Source of the DNA: JBKPNX01 sp046732855
GTDB taxonomy: Bacteria; Pseudomonadota; Alphaproteobacteria; Geminicoccales; Geminicoccaceae
Assembly (NCBI GenBank): GCA_046732855.1
Contig: JBKPNX010000103.1
Coordinates: forward strand, 1 to 39,393
Reading direction: 5' to 3'
DNA: 39,393 nt
In this document: one piece after another, positions 14,775-23,369 of the stretch
Layout: every line of letters begins with the position of its first letter
How positions within the stretch are numbered: position 1 is the first letter of the stretch
Program-made: the position numbers and the translations under genes
Notes under the pieces: generated by a model
Databases searched by the model: none
What the model saw: only the letters and a program-made list of their open reading frames with translations
Told to the model about the DNA's origin: nothing

Positions 14775-16607
14775 TCAGGGTGCCGCAGTTCCGGCGCACC
14801 AGATCTGCCAGACGGCGCGATACGCCTCCTCGAGCGCCTTGGCGTGGCCGGCCGCGTCGCACAAGGGCGAGCGCGCCATCTCGGCGCGCAGATTGGCGCG
14901 CAGCGCGCTCAGGAGCTGCTGCTGCTCGGCGAGAAGGCGCGCGGTGGTGACGTAGTCCATCGGCCGCTCGGCGATGCCGGCGGCAAAGCCGGCCGCGCCG
15001 AGCAGGCTGGCGCCGACCCGCGCCGCATGGCGCTCGCCGGCCAGCGTGACCACGGGCACGCCCATCCACAGCGCCTCGCAGGTGGTCGTGGTGCCGTTGT
15101 AGGGGAAGGTATCGAGCGCGACGTCGACCTCGCGATAGGTCTCGAGATGGGCGCGCGCCGAGGCCGCATAAGGGGCGAATTCGATCCGGTCGGGCGCGAT
15201 TCCGGCCGCCGCAAAGGCCCTGCGCAGATGATCCTGGGCGGTCGGGTCGCCGCTGCCCGAGGCCTTGAGCAGCAGGCGCGATCCCCGCACCGCCCGCAGC
15301 ACCTCGGCCCACAGCGCGACCACCTTGCCGTTGACCTTGGCCAGATTGTTGAACGACCCGAAGGTGACGTGACCGTTGCGCACGAACGGCGGCGGCTCGA
15401 CCTGCGGCGCATGCTCCGGCGCGGCGAACGCCAGGAAACAGCGCGGCAGCCGGATCAGGGTTTCGCTGTAGAAGTCGTCGGCATCGTCGCAATCGGCCCG
15501 GTGGTCCGTGATCCGATAGTCGATCTGCGGCAGGCCGGTCGTGTTCGGGTAGCCGAGGTAGCTGATCTGGACCGGTGCCGGCCGAGCAGTGCACGCGAGC
15601 AGGCGGCCGTCCTTGGTGAAGCCGCCAAGCTCGACCAGAATGTCGATGCCATCGGCGCGGATCAGGCGCGCGAGCTCGGTATCGTCGAGCGTGCTCACGT
15701 CGCGCCACGCGCTCGCCAGGCCGCGCAGGTGCTCGGTGATGTGGTCGGGCTTCGACACGTGCGCATAGCCGATCGTCTCGAAGCGCTCGCGGTCGAACGC
15801 CTGAAAGATCGGCGCCACGAAGTACGCGACCGAGTGGGTCCGGAAATCCGGCGAAAGATAGCCGATACGCAGGCGACGGTCTGGATCGCGCGGCGACGCG
15901 TCAGGGGGCGGCAGCGGCGCGAGCGCATCGCGGAAAGCGGTCCCGAACGCGCGATGCTCGCGGAACAGCTCGGCGCGCGACAGCTCCGGGTCGTAATTCA
16001 GATACATCACGCGCGACATCTGCAGCGTCGGCGAACGCGGCGCCAGACGCTTGATCGGCCGCATTGCGGCAAGCCCCTCGGCGATCCTCCCCTGTTGCAC
16101 CAGCATGGTGCCGGTGAGATTGGCGATGTTGCCGGCCTGAGGCCCGCCCTTCGGCGCGGCGGCCAGCACCTTCGCAAGGCGCGTGAAATCGCGGCGGCGC
16201 AGCAGCGCGGACGCCAGCAGGATGCTTGCTTCGGCCTGCCCCGGATGCGCCTGCAGCACGCGCTCGGCGGCTTCGATCGCCTGATCGATGCGTCCGAGCT
16301 CGAGGGCTAGCTTGGCGATCGCCAGCGACCAGCCGATGCGCTGCGGCGCGCGCTGGATGGCCGCGCGGTACAGCTCGAGCGCCGCCTTCGGATCGGTCCG
16401 GACCAGCGCGCCGGCGCGGGCGGCGAGCGCGTCGGGATCGTCGTCATCCGAAGCGTGCCCACGGTCACGCCCCAGGGTGTAGCACCGCTCGCTTGTGGAG
16501 AGCGCCTCGCCGACGTCGCGCAACACCGTGGCAGGGGCGCTGATGGTCAGACCGGCCAGAATCGCTGCGGCGTCGTCGGGGTCGAGCCCGTTGGCCTCAG
16601 CCGGCAT
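14775..16607 (-). CDS. TPR / SPINDLY (O-GlcNAc transferase-like) glycosyltransferase
   Basis: A 610-residue GT41-family protein. Residues about 50-200 are tetratricopeptide-like repeats (PKAALELYRAAIQRAPQ, IDQAIEAAERVLQAHPGQA). The catalytic part begins near 235 (LRIGYLSPDFRTHSVAYF) and carries VQISYLGYPNTTGLPQIDY, VTFGSFNNLAKV and YREVDVALDTFPYNGTTTT with CEALWMGVPVVTL, all typical of the OGT/SPINDLY family. It overlaps fliW by 11 nt and is the last gene of the flagellar operon, so modification of flagellin or another flagellar protein is a reasonable guess. The target residue and sugar donor are not visible from sequence. Confidence 0.88.
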   Translation of the reverse strand: MPAEANGLDPDDAAAILAGLTISAPATVLRDVGEALSTSERCYTLGRDRGHASDDDDPDALAARAGALVRTDPKAALELYRAAIQRAPQRIGWSLAIAKLALELGRIDQAIEAAERVLQAHPGQAEASILLASALLRRRDFTRLAKVLAAAPKGGPQAGNIANLTGTMLVQQGRIAEGLAAMRPIKRLAPRSPTLQMSRVMYLNYDPELSRAELFREHRAFGTAFRDALAPLPPPDASPRDPDRRLRIGYLSPDFRTHSVAYFVAPIFQAFDRERFETIGYAHVSKPDHITEHLRGLASAWRDVSTLDDTELARLIRADGIDILVELGGFTKDGRLLACTARPAPVQISYLGYPNTTGLPQIDYRITDHRADCDDADDFYSETLIRLPRCFLAFAAPEHAPQVEPPPFVRNGHVTFGSFNNLAKVNGKVVALWAEVLRAVRGSRLLLKASGSGDPTAQDHLRRAFAAAGIAPDRIEFAPYAASARAHLETYREVDVALDTFPYNGTTTTCEALWMGVPVVTLAGERHAARVGASLLGAAGFAAGIAERPMDYVTTARLLAEQQQLLSALRANLRAEMARSPLCDAAGHAKALEEAYRAVWQIWCAGTAAP

Positions 16608-17100
16608 GATCGGCGTCGGCGCGCGGCAGCGGATGGCGGAGCGAATAGGCGTCGGTGGCGAGCACGTGCTGATACCCGAGGCGCCGCGCGGTATCGATCA
16701 GCAGCGGCGCGCGCAGATTGACGGTGAAGTCGACCCGGGGCGCGTTGGCCCGCAACGTCACGATCGCCAGCACGGCGAGCGACGCGTCCTCGATCGCGAG
16801 CGCCGCGCCGGCGGCGACGAGATCGGGCCCGGCGATCGGCCCCTCGCTCCGATCCAGCGGCAGGACGACGAAGCTCAGGTCCACGTCGTCGACCGACTGG
16901 AGGAGCTTGAACGCGGCGTCCTGGCCGGGAATGTCGGCGAGCATGTAGTGGTGCTGATCGGCGAAGCCGAGCAGGCCGCGCGGAAACAGGATGATGCGGT
17001 CCGGATCCAGGGCGAGCGCACCGAAGCGCGTCAGCAGCGGCGGCTCTTCGGTCGCCGCGGGCAGGAGGGAACGGGCTTCATAGGACGGCGCGCGGCTCAT
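16597..17100 (-). CDS. fliW: Flagellar assembly factor FliW
   Basis: A 167-residue protein with the FliW core: LTRFGALALDPDRIILFPRGLLGFADQHHY, F-K-L-L-Q-S-V-D-D-V-D-L-S-F-V-V-L, and V-T-L-R-A-N-A-P-R-V-D-F-T-V-N-L-R-A-P-L. FliW binds flagellin and, in Bacillus, antagonises CsrA, so flagellin translation follows secretion. No csrA is seen in the window. The C-terminal ten residues overlap the glycosyltransferase start by 11 nt. It lies just after flgL, a common place for fliW. Confidence 0.9.
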   Translation of the reverse strand: MSRAPSYEARSLLPAATEEPPLLTRFGALALDPDRIILFPRGLLGFADQHHYMLADIPGQDAAFKLLQSVDDVDLSFVVLPLDRSEGPIAGPDLVAAGAALAIEDASLAVLAIVTLRANAPRVDFTVNLRAPLLIDTARRLGYQHVLATDAYSLRHPLPRADADHAG

Positions 17101-17132
17101 CGCTGGCTCCAGGGAGGGAGGGGGAGAAGGCG

Positions 17133-18035
17133 TCAGCGCAGGTAGTCGGCGAGCGTGACCTGGTTGAGGCGGGCGATCGTCGCCATCGCGCTCTCGATCA
17201 CCATCTGATCCTGGCTCATGCGCGTGATCGCCTCGGTCAGGTCGACGTTCTCGATGTCGCTGATCTGGCGCTCCAGGTAGACCTCGGCGTCGCCGTGGCC
17301 GAGATTGATCCGCTCGATCGCGGCCTGGCCGGCGCCGAGCTCGCTGCGGTAGTCGGCGACCTTGGGCAGGGCGGCATTGACCAGCTCGAGCGCGCTCTCC
17401 AGCAGCGCGCGGTCGTCGGCCGCGTCGCCGGCGAGCGCCGTGCGCAGGGCGCCGATCAGCTCCTCGAAGCCGGCGCGGTCGGCGGTCATGCCGTAGGCGA
17501 CCTCTCGGTCCGCATCGGCACGCACGGTCAGCGCCACGGCGTCGCCCTGGTAGTAAGTGTCATCGGGCCCGCCAAATCCGGCAAAGGCGGGGTCGAGCAC
17601 GACCGGCGCGGTGTCGGTCCTGGTACCGCTGAACAGGTAGCGACCGGCGAAGTCGACGTTGAGCTCGCTCACGGCCTGCTCGAGCAGGTGCTGGATCTCG
17701 GGAGTGATCACGCCCGGCACCGCCGAACCGGAATCCAGGCGCTGGATCAGCAGCACCTTGAGCCTGCTGCCGACTTCATGGAGCGAGGCGACGCTGCTTT
17801 CCATCACCTCGAGCCGCTTGGCGACCAGGTCGTTGTTGGCGCGGAACTGCTGGATCTGCAGCAGCGCATCCTTGGTGCCGAGCAGGCGGTCGGCGTCGGG
17901 CGCGACCTCGCGGAAGCGCTGGGCCACCTTGCCCGTGCCGATCTGCACCTGAGTGATACGGGCGCGGGTCTGCGCGTCCAGCAAGAACTGGGTCATGCGC
18001 TGGTGCTGGGCGAAGTCGCCGACGCGGGTCAGCAT
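17133..18035 (-). CDS. flgL: Flagellar hook-filament junction protein FlgL
   Basis: A 300-residue flagellin-family protein. The N-terminal helical part is MLTRVGDFAQHQRMTQFLLDAQ with QIGTGKVAQRFREVAPD, and the middle has VDFAGRYLFSGTRTDTAPV, a FlgL hallmark. The C-terminal helix contains ITRMSQDQMVIESAMATIARL. It joins the hook to the filament as the distal hook-associated protein. It follows flgK by 12 nt with a good ribosome-binding site (AGGAGG just before the start, minus strand). Confidence 0.92.
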   Translation of the reverse strand: MLTRVGDFAQHQRMTQFLLDAQTRARITQVQIGTGKVAQRFREVAPDADRLLGTKDALLQIQQFRANNDLVAKRLEVMESSVASLHEVGSRLKVLLIQRLDSGSAVPGVITPEIQHLLEQAVSELNVDFAGRYLFSGTRTDTAPVVLDPAFAGFGGPDDTYYQGDAVALTVRADADREVAYGMTADRAGFEELIGALRTALAGDAADDRALLESALELVNAALPKVADYRSELGAGQAAIERINLGHGDAEVYLERQISDIENVDLTEAITRMSQDQMVIESAMATIARLNQVTLADYLR

Positions 18036-18047
18036 CGTCGTGCCTCC

Positions 18048-19934
18048 TTAGCTCGCCGTGCCGAGCAGCTCGTCGAACAGCTCGTCGGTCACCGAGATGA
18101 TCCGGGCCGCGACCGAGTACGCCTGCTGCAGCTGGACCATGCGGGCCAACTCCTCATCGAGGTTGACCCCCGATACCGCCGCCGCGCGGAACTCGAGCGC
18201 GTCGGCCAGAGCGCGGTCGCGCCCGGCGGCATCGGCGGCGTGCTGCGCGCGCATCGCGGCCTGCGCGATCAGGTCCCCGGCGTAGGCCGCGAGCGTCGCC
18301 GGCCGTGCCGGCAGACCGCCGCGCGCGAGGAAATCGTGCTGAGTGGCGAGCGCGTCGGCCAGCGCCTGGGCGGCGCGGTTGTCGCCGCGGCCGCCGAGCG
18401 TGGCGAGCAGTGGTCCGGTCTGCACATCCAGCCGGGCGGTGCTAAGCCGCGCCGGATCGCTCGCGATGTCGGCGCGCACGGCCAGCGTGCTCGCCCGGTT
18501 GCCGCCGAGCACGAACAGATCGTTCAGGCCGAAGTAGTGGGCGAAGCCGTAGTCGCGGTCGCGGCCGGCCGCATCGGTGATCGTGATCCGGCTGTCGCCC
18601 TCGGCGAGCGCCAGCCCCTGATCCGGGTCGGACAGCGTGATCTCGAGATTGCCGTCCGGACCGATCACGGCGCTGCCGAATGCGCCGAGGCCCGCGTTGA
18701 TCTGACCGGCGAGCGCCGCCGGATCCGCCGCCGCAGCCACGTCGATCTGGAACGCGGCGAGCGTGCTGCCGTCGGTGCGGTCGACCACCGCGATCGTCGC
18801 GAGCCCGCTGCGCGCCGCGCCCGCGAAGGCCGAGAGATCGGTGCGCGTCCCGGTCAGCTGCGTCGGCGGCGGCCACGGGCTGCCGTCATTGTGCGCCGCG
18901 TTCAGGACGAAACGCAGGTTGTCCGCGAGCTCCTGGATCTGGTCGTCCAGCTCGGGCAGGAGCAGATCCCGTGCTTCGAGCAGGCCCTGCAGGCTGCCGC
19001 CGCGCAGCCGGCTCGTGATCAGCTGCGACACGTCGGGCGTCGCGTCGTTCTGCAGCTCGGGCGTGAGGCTCGCGCGCAGGCCGCTCGACACCAGCTGGAT
19101 GCCCGCGGTCGGGTCGATCGGCTGGCCGGTGGCCGCGTCGATCTGGTCCTCGCGGAAGACGGCGATCCGACCAAAGGTGGTGCTCGGCCCGACCGTCGCT
19201 GCCGGGTTGTAGGCGATGACCCGGGGCAGGGCGTCGAGCAGGGTCTCGCCGCCCGCGGTGTAGAGCGCGATGCGGTTGTCCTCCTGGACGAAGGTCCGGA
19301 CGTCGATCTTCTCGGCCAAGCTCCTGATCAGCGCATCGCGGCGGTCGAGCAGCTCGGGGCCGACCTGACCGAGATGCGCGAGCCGCTCGATCTCGCCATT
19401 CAGGTCGTCAATCGCCTGCAGCTCGGCGTTGATCTCGGCAACGGTCCGGCCGATGTCCTCGTCGGCCTGGCCGCGCAGCACCTGCACCTGCTCGGCCAGC
19501 TGCCCGAAGGTGGCGCTCAGACCGTTCGCGCTCTGAACCACCTGGAGGGCGAGCGTCGCGCTCTCCGGCTGATTGGCGAACGCTTCGATCGCGGCGCCGA
19601 GCTCGCTGACCAGTGCGGCGAGGTCGCGGCTGTCACCCGGCGCGCCGAACGCGTCCTGCAACAGCTCCTGGTAGCGCCCGAGGATTTCGCTCCGGCCGAC
19701 CACGCTCGCGTGGCGCCGCACCTCGGCGCTCAGGAACTCATCGGTGATCCGGCTGATCTCGGTCGCCTGGACGCCGGCGCCGCGACTGCCGATGAACACC
19801 GCCTCCTGGCTCAGGACCTTGCGCACGTAGCCTTCGGTATTGGCGTTGGCGACGTTGTTCGCGGTCACGCTGAGCGCGCGCTGCGCGACGGTCAGCCCGG
19901 ACAGGGCATTGGCGAGTGTGGCGGTCAGGCTCAT
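18048..19934 (-). CDS. flgK: Flagellar hook-associated protein FlgK (HAP1)
   Basis: A 628-residue FlgK. The N-terminus has the rod/hook-family helix LANALSGLTVAQRALSVTAN-N-V-A-N-A-N-T-E-G-Y, and the C-terminus has SGVNLDEELARMVQLQQAYS and ISVTDELFDELL. The central part is the variable surface domain. Length is within the FlgK range. The ribosome-binding site AGGAG lies shortly upstream of the ATG at 19934, and the flgN-like gene ends 9 nt upstream, so they form one transcript. Confidence 0.94.
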   Translation of the reverse strand: MSLTATLANALSGLTVAQRALSVTANNVANANTEGYVRKVLSQEAVFIGSRGAGVQATEISRITDEFLSAEVRRHASVVGRSEILGRYQELLQDAFGAPGDSRDLAALVSELGAAIEAFANQPESATLALQVVQSANGLSATFGQLAEQVQVLRGQADEDIGRTVAEINAELQAIDDLNGEIERLAHLGQVGPELLDRRDALIRSLAEKIDVRTFVQEDNRIALYTAGGETLLDALPRVIAYNPAATVGPSTTFGRIAVFREDQIDAATGQPIDPTAGIQLVSSGLRASLTPELQNDATPDVSQLITSRLRGGSLQGLLEARDLLLPELDDQIQELADNLRFVLNAAHNDGSPWPPPTQLTGTRTDLSAFAGAARSGLATIAVVDRTDGSTLAAFQIDVAAAADPAALAGQINAGLGAFGSAVIGPDGNLEITLSDPDQGLALAEGDSRITITDAAGRDRDYGFAHYFGLNDLFVLGGNRASTLAVRADIASDPARLSTARLDVQTGPLLATLGGRGDNRAAQALADALATQHDFLARGGLPARPATLAAYAGDLIAQAAMRAQHAADAAGRDRALADALEFRAAAVSGVNLDEELARMVQLQQAYSVAARIISVTDELFDELLGTAS

Positions 19935-19943
19935 GGGAAGCTC

Positions 19944-20378
19944 CTAGAGCCGGCGGTCGAAGGCGACGGAGATCACCTGGCCGGTCGGCTCGGCTTCACC
20001 GGCCTGGCCGCGCGCCCCGTAGGTCACGCTCCTGGTGCCGCGCGCCAGGCTTTCGCCGATGTTGCGCAGCACCCGCTCGACCACCTGCCGGGCCGCGACC
20101 AGGGCCTGGAGGTTCACGGTCATGCTCTCCTGGAGCACGCGCGTGGCCTCATGCAGCTGGCTGCGCACGTGGGGCTCGAGCGACACGAGCGTCTCGGGGC
20201 TGCGGCGCAGCCGGGCGACCTCGATCTCGTAGGCCTCGGCGAGCGCCAGCTTCTCGTCCTGGATATCGGGCAGGGCATCGACGCGCATGCCCTTCAGGAG
20301 CGCGCGCTCGTGGTCCATCACCTGGACCAGCCGCTTCATCAGGGTCAGCAGGATCGTGACCTGCTCGAGCGGCTCCAT
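19944..20378 (-). CDS. FlgN-like flagellar export chaperone
   Basis: A 144-residue mostly helical protein with long amphipathic, charged helices (QVTILLTLMKRLVQVMDHER, LKGMRVDALPDIQDEKLALA). The size, helical make-up and place directly before flgK fit FlgN, the export chaperone for FlgK and FlgL. Sequence identity to known FlgN is low by eye, so the call rests partly on position. I chose the ATG at 20378, which overlaps the previous stop by one base (TGATG) and has AGGAGG upstream; a GTG one codon earlier is possible. Confidence 0.65.
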   Translation of the reverse strand: MEPLEQVTILLTLMKRLVQVMDHERALLKGMRVDALPDIQDEKLALAEAYEIEVARLRRSPETLVSLEPHVRSQLHEATRVLQESMTVNLQALVAARQVVERVLRNIGESLARGTRSVTYGARGQAGEAEPTGQVISVAFDRRL

Positions 20379-20680
20379 CACGCCACCTCCTGGGCCTTCA
20401 GCATCTCGCGCAGCACGGCATCGGCGACGCCGATCCCGCCGCTCCGGCTGATCAGCTTCGCGATCTCCTCGTTCAGCATGCCGCGGAACACATCGTCCTG
20501 ACCGTCGCCGAGGAGCTCGTCGCCCTCCAGGCCCTGCGTCATCGTGCCGAGCACCTGGGCGAGGAACACCGCCTCGAATTCCTGCGCGGCGTGCCGCAGC
20601 GCCTCGCTGCGCGGGGCGTCGCTGCCGGCCGGGGGCGTGGCGGGCGCGGCGAGGCCGTGGTTGAGGATCGGCGCGCTCAT
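20378..20680 (-). CDS. flgJ: Rod-binding protein, FlgJ N-terminal domain (CheL-like)
   Basis: A 100-residue protein equal to the N-terminal rod-binding domain of FlgJ. The conserved core is QEFEAVFLAQVLGTMTQGLE, then DVFRGMLNEEIAKLISRSGG-I-G-V-A-D, typical of alphaproteobacterial single-domain FlgJ proteins, once called CheL. It lacks the C-terminal muramidase of enterobacterial FlgJ. It helps rod assembly in the periplasm and starts on the stop codon of flgI (TGATG). Confidence 0.88.
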   Translation of the reverse strand: MSAPILNHGLAAPATPPAGSDAPRSEALRHAAQEFEAVFLAQVLGTMTQGLEGDELLGDGQDDVFRGMLNEEIAKLISRSGGIGVADAVLREMLKAQEVA

Positions 20681-21822
20681 CACATCACCACGATTTCCGC
20701 CTGCAGCGCGCCGGCTGCCTTGATCGCCTGCAGGATGCCGATCAGGTCGCGCGGGCCGACGCCAAGCGCATTGAGGCCGGCGACCAGCTCCTGCAGCGAC
20801 ACACCCTCCTCGAGCAGCACCATGTTGCCGCCGTCCTCCTCCACCTCGACCCGGGTCCGCGGCACCACGACGGTGTCGCCCTCGGCGAGCGGATTGGGCT
20901 GAGAGACCTGCGGCGTCTCGGTGACGCGCACCGTGAGATTGCCTTGGGCGACCGCGACCTCGCTGATGCGCACGCCCGCGCCCATGACGATGATGCCGGA
21001 GCGCTCGTCGATCACCACGCGCGCCCGCTGGTCGGGCTCCACCGTCAGCTGCTCGATCTCGGTCAGCAACACCGCGGTCTGGCCGCGGTAGGACGGCGGC
21101 ACGTCGACCGCGATCGTCGACGGATCGGTGACGCGGGCCGCCGGTTGGCTGAGATGGCCGTTGATCGCCTGCGCGACCCGCCGCGCCGTGGTGAAGTCGG
21201 GATTGCGCAACGCGATGCGCACGCTCGACAGCTGATCGAGCGCGAAATCGACCTCGCGCTCGACGATGCCCCCGGCCGCGATCCGCGCCGATGTCGGCAC
21301 CCCTTGGGTGACGCTTTCGGCCTCGCCTTCAGCGGAAAAGCCGCTGACCGTGAGCGGTCCCTGGCTGACCGCGTAGATCTCGCCGTCGGCGCCGTACAGC
21401 GGCGTCACCAGCAGAACGCCGCCCCGGAGCGACTTCGCGTCGCCGAGCGTGCTGACCGCGACGTCGACGCGCGAGCCCTGGCGGGCGAACGGCGGCAGCG
21501 TGGCCGTGACCATCACGGCGGCGACGTTCTTGGTCGTGAGGTCGAGCCCGCGCGTGCTGACGCCGAGGCGCTCGAGCATCGCCTTCAGGCTTTCTTCGGT
21601 GAACGCGGCGTTGCGCAGCGAGTCGCCTGTGCCGTTCAGGCCGACCACGAGACCGTAGCCGACCAGAAGGTTGTCGCGCACGCCCTCGAAATCGGCGATG
21701 TCCTTGAGACGGGAATTGGCAAGCGCGGGCGAAGCGAGCAGCAGACCGAGCCCGAGCGCGCCGACCGCCAACCGGGTGGTCAGGCCAAGGATGCGATGAC
21801 AGGCAGAGGACGCGCGATACAT
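20680..21822 (-). CDS. flgI: Flagellar P-ring protein FlgI
   Basis: A 380-residue protein with a signal peptide of about 36 residues (LAVGALGLGLLLASPALA, cut before NSRLKDIADFEG). The mature N-terminus has the FlgI hallmark NLLVGYGLVVGLNGTGDSLR, then V-T-A-T-L-P-P-F-A-R-Q-G and the C-terminal LQELVAGLNALGVGPRDLI. I chose the ATG at 21822 because the signal peptide follows and GGAGA lies upstream; the longer frame to 22011 would cover the promoter. It forms the P-ring around the rod in the peptidoglycan layer. It heads the flagellar operon that runs to the glycosyltransferase. Confidence 0.95.
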   Translation of the reverse strand: MYRASSACHRILGLTTRLAVGALGLGLLLASPALANSRLKDIADFEGVRDNLLVGYGLVVGLNGTGDSLRNAAFTEESLKAMLERLGVSTRGLDLTTKNVAAVMVTATLPPFARQGSRVDVAVSTLGDAKSLRGGVLLVTPLYGADGEIYAVSQGPLTVSGFSAEGEAESVTQGVPTSARIAAGGIVEREVDFALDQLSSVRIALRNPDFTTARRVAQAINGHLSQPAARVTDPSTIAVDVPPSYRGQTAVLLTEIEQLTVEPDQRARVVIDERSGIIVMGAGVRISEVAVAQGNLTVRVTETPQVSQPNPLAEGDTVVVPRTRVEVEEDGGNMVLLEEGVSLQELVAGLNALGVGPRDLIGILQAIKAAGALQAEIVVM

Positions 21823-21849
21823 GGGCAAGGGATCTCCGCGCCGTCCCTT

Positions 21850-21865
21850 GCGAGCGCCGTGCCAA
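21850..21865 (-). promoter_or_regulatory. Sigma-54-type -24/-12 promoter of the flgI operon
   Basis: Read on the minus strand, the site is TTGGCACGGCGCTCGCA (21865 to 21849): GG at 21863-21862 and GC at 21851-21850 with the required 10-nt spacing, close to the consensus TGGCACG-N4-TTGCA. It would start transcription near 21838, giving a short leader of about 16 nt before the flgI ATG. RpoN control of class III flagellar genes is well known in Caulobacter; that it works here is inference. Confidence 0.6.
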
Positions 21866-22013
21866 GCCGCGCCGGATGCGGCCGAGGGCTGGACAGCTGG
21901 ACCTTGGCAGGAGGAAATCGGGGCGACGCCCGCCTGCGCTGGGTAAAGCGTGCAGGCGGGCGCGGCAAATCTTGCCCGGGTGACCACAGGCGTGCATCGG
22001 AAGGCGCGCACGA

Positions 22014-22029
22014 TTTACGGGTGGTTAAC
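22014..22029 (+). promoter_or_regulatory. CtrA-like box upstream of fliX
   Basis: TTTA at 22014-22017, seven bases, then TTAAC at 22025-22029 matches the CtrA consensus TTAA-N7-TTAAC with one mismatch. A further TTAACC follows directly at 22031. It lies about 90 bp before the fliX start, in the spacer shared with flgI. CtrA activation of early flagellar genes, including fliX, is established in Caulobacter. Confidence 0.5.
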
Positions 22030-22118
22030 CTTAACCGTTGCAAACTCGCGGGTGCCGGGTCGGCGGCGGCGCGGCGAACAGGAGCGCCGCGCCCGGACGG
22101 CGCAGCGGGCCAATCTGG

Positions 22119-22583
22119 ATGAAGATTGCACAAACCAGGCCGGGCACGGGCCCAGGTCAGGGTCATCGGGTGACAGCCGCGCGGGGCGGCGCGACCGGTT
22201 TTGCCGCGCACGTCCAGGCGCCCCAGCCCGAAGGTCCCGCCCCCGTTCCGGCGGCGCGCCCGCTCGCCGCATTGGACATGGTGCTCGCGGCGCAGGCGGC
22301 GCAGGACGCTGCGGGCGAGCGGCGCCGGGCGCTTACGCGCGGGCGCAGCTTGCTGGACGAACTGGACCTGATCAGGATCGGCCTGCTCGAGGGCGCTTTA
22401 CCCACGGCAACCATCCGGCGCCTGAGCGGGCTGCTTCAGGCGGACCGCGCTTCGCTCGCCGACGCCAAGCTGAACGCGGTCCTCGATGAGATCGAGTTGC
22501 GGGCTGCGGTGGAGTTGGCTAAGCGGCAGCAGGATGCACCGGAACGGAACGAGCATGGACCGGCGGGGACGTCCGACGCTTGA
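22119..22583 (+). CDS. fliX: Flagellar assembly regulator FliX
   Basis: A 154-residue protein of the FliX family, confined to alphaproteobacteria. The N-terminus starts MKIAQT and carries a proline-rich linker; the conserved C-terminal part is RRRALTRGRSLLDELDLIRI, G-L-L-E-G, then L-N-A-V-L-D-E-I-E-L-R-A-A-V-E-L-A-K. In Caulobacter FliX couples early basal-body assembly to FlbD, which controls sigma-54-dependent late flagellar genes. The ATG at 22119 is chosen because family proteins begin this way; a longer frame to 22038 lacks family sequence. It is divergent from flgI. Confidence 0.85.
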   Translation: MKIAQTRPGTGPGQGHRVTAARGGATGFAAHVQAPQPEGPAPVPAARPLAALDMVLAAQAAQDAAGERRRALTRGRSLLDELDLIRIGLLEGALPTATIRRLSGLLQADRASLADAKLNAVLDEIELRAAVELAKRQQDAPERNEHGPAGTSDA

Positions 22584-22687
22584 CCGGCGCGCCAGCATGC
22601 AAGGGCATGTGATCGCTCTTGCCCCTGGCCGGGGCGCGCGAGCGCCCCATAGTCCTGTCGTCTCGCAGCTCAAGTCGGAGACGTGCC

Positions 22688-23257
22688 ATGCAGCAGCGCC
22701 AGCTGGCGGCGATCGCCGCGGGCCTCGTCATGCTGCTGACCGGGGGACCGGCGGAGCCAGCGCGGGCCGATCAGGACGATCCGCGCCTCGATGGTCTGTT
22801 CCAGCGCCTGCAGCACACCCCGAACGCAGCCGAGGCACAAGTGGTCGAGCAGCAGATCTGGCAGGTCTGGCTCGAAGCCAAGGATGCCGCGATCAACCGA
22901 CTGATGCAGCAAGGCGTCCTTGCGATGAACGCGCAGGACTATCCGACCGCCCTGCAGACGTTCACGCGCATGGTCGATCAGGCGCCGGAGTTCGCCGAGG
23001 GCTGGAACAAGCGCGCGACGGTGTACTACCTGATGGGCGACTGGCGCGCCTCGGTGCGGGACATCCAGCGGACTTTGACGCTGGAGCCGCGCCATTTCGG
23101 GGCATTGTTCGGCCTGGGCCTGATCTATCAGGAGCTGGACCAGCCGGAGGCGGCGCTGCGCAGCTTCGAGGCGACGCTGATCTTGAACCCTCACTCGGCG
23201 AGCACCCGCCAGATGATCGAGCGGCTGCGCCAGCAGCTGCGCGGCAGCCCGACCTAA
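22688..23257 (+). CDS. Secreted tetratricopeptide repeat protein
   Basis: A 189-residue protein with a signal peptide (LAAIAAGLVMLLTGGPAEPA, cut near ARA-DQDD) and about three TPR units (QQGVLAMNAQDYPTALQTFT, PEFAEGWNKRATVYYLMGD, FGALFGLGLIYQELDQPEAA). The ATG at 22688 is preceded by GGAGA. Such small periplasmic TPR proteins are common in alphaproteobacteria; the function is not known, and TPRs only suggest protein binding. It lies between fliX and the Mla genes on the same strand, with about 100 bp on each side. Confidence 0.83.
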   Translation: MQQRQLAAIAAGLVMLLTGGPAEPARADQDDPRLDGLFQRLQHTPNAAEAQVVEQQIWQVWLEAKDAAINRLMQQGVLAMNAQDYPTALQTFTRMVDQAPEFAEGWNKRATVYYLMGDWRASVRDIQRTLTLEPRHFGALFGLGLIYQELDQPEAALRSFEATLILNPHSASTRQMIERLRQQLRGSPT

Positions 23258-23369
23258 GCGAAGCGGCGAGACCCCGACCAGCGCTCGGCATCCGGCGTCC
23301 TGGCGCTGGCGTCGCATACGCCGGTGGGCCAGCCCGCCGTCTCGAGGCGCCCCGCGGCGGCCGCGCATA

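Noticed and set aside
14724..16310. A 528-codon plus-strand frame opposite the glycosyltransferase
   Set aside because: A GC-driven shadow; the minus strand has strong GT41 motifs.
17295..20501. A 1068-codon plus-strand frame opposite flgL, flgK and the flgN-like gene
   Set aside because: High GC leaves the complementary frame open; its sequence is rich in R, G, A, H and D without domains, while the minus strand encodes clear flagellar proteins.
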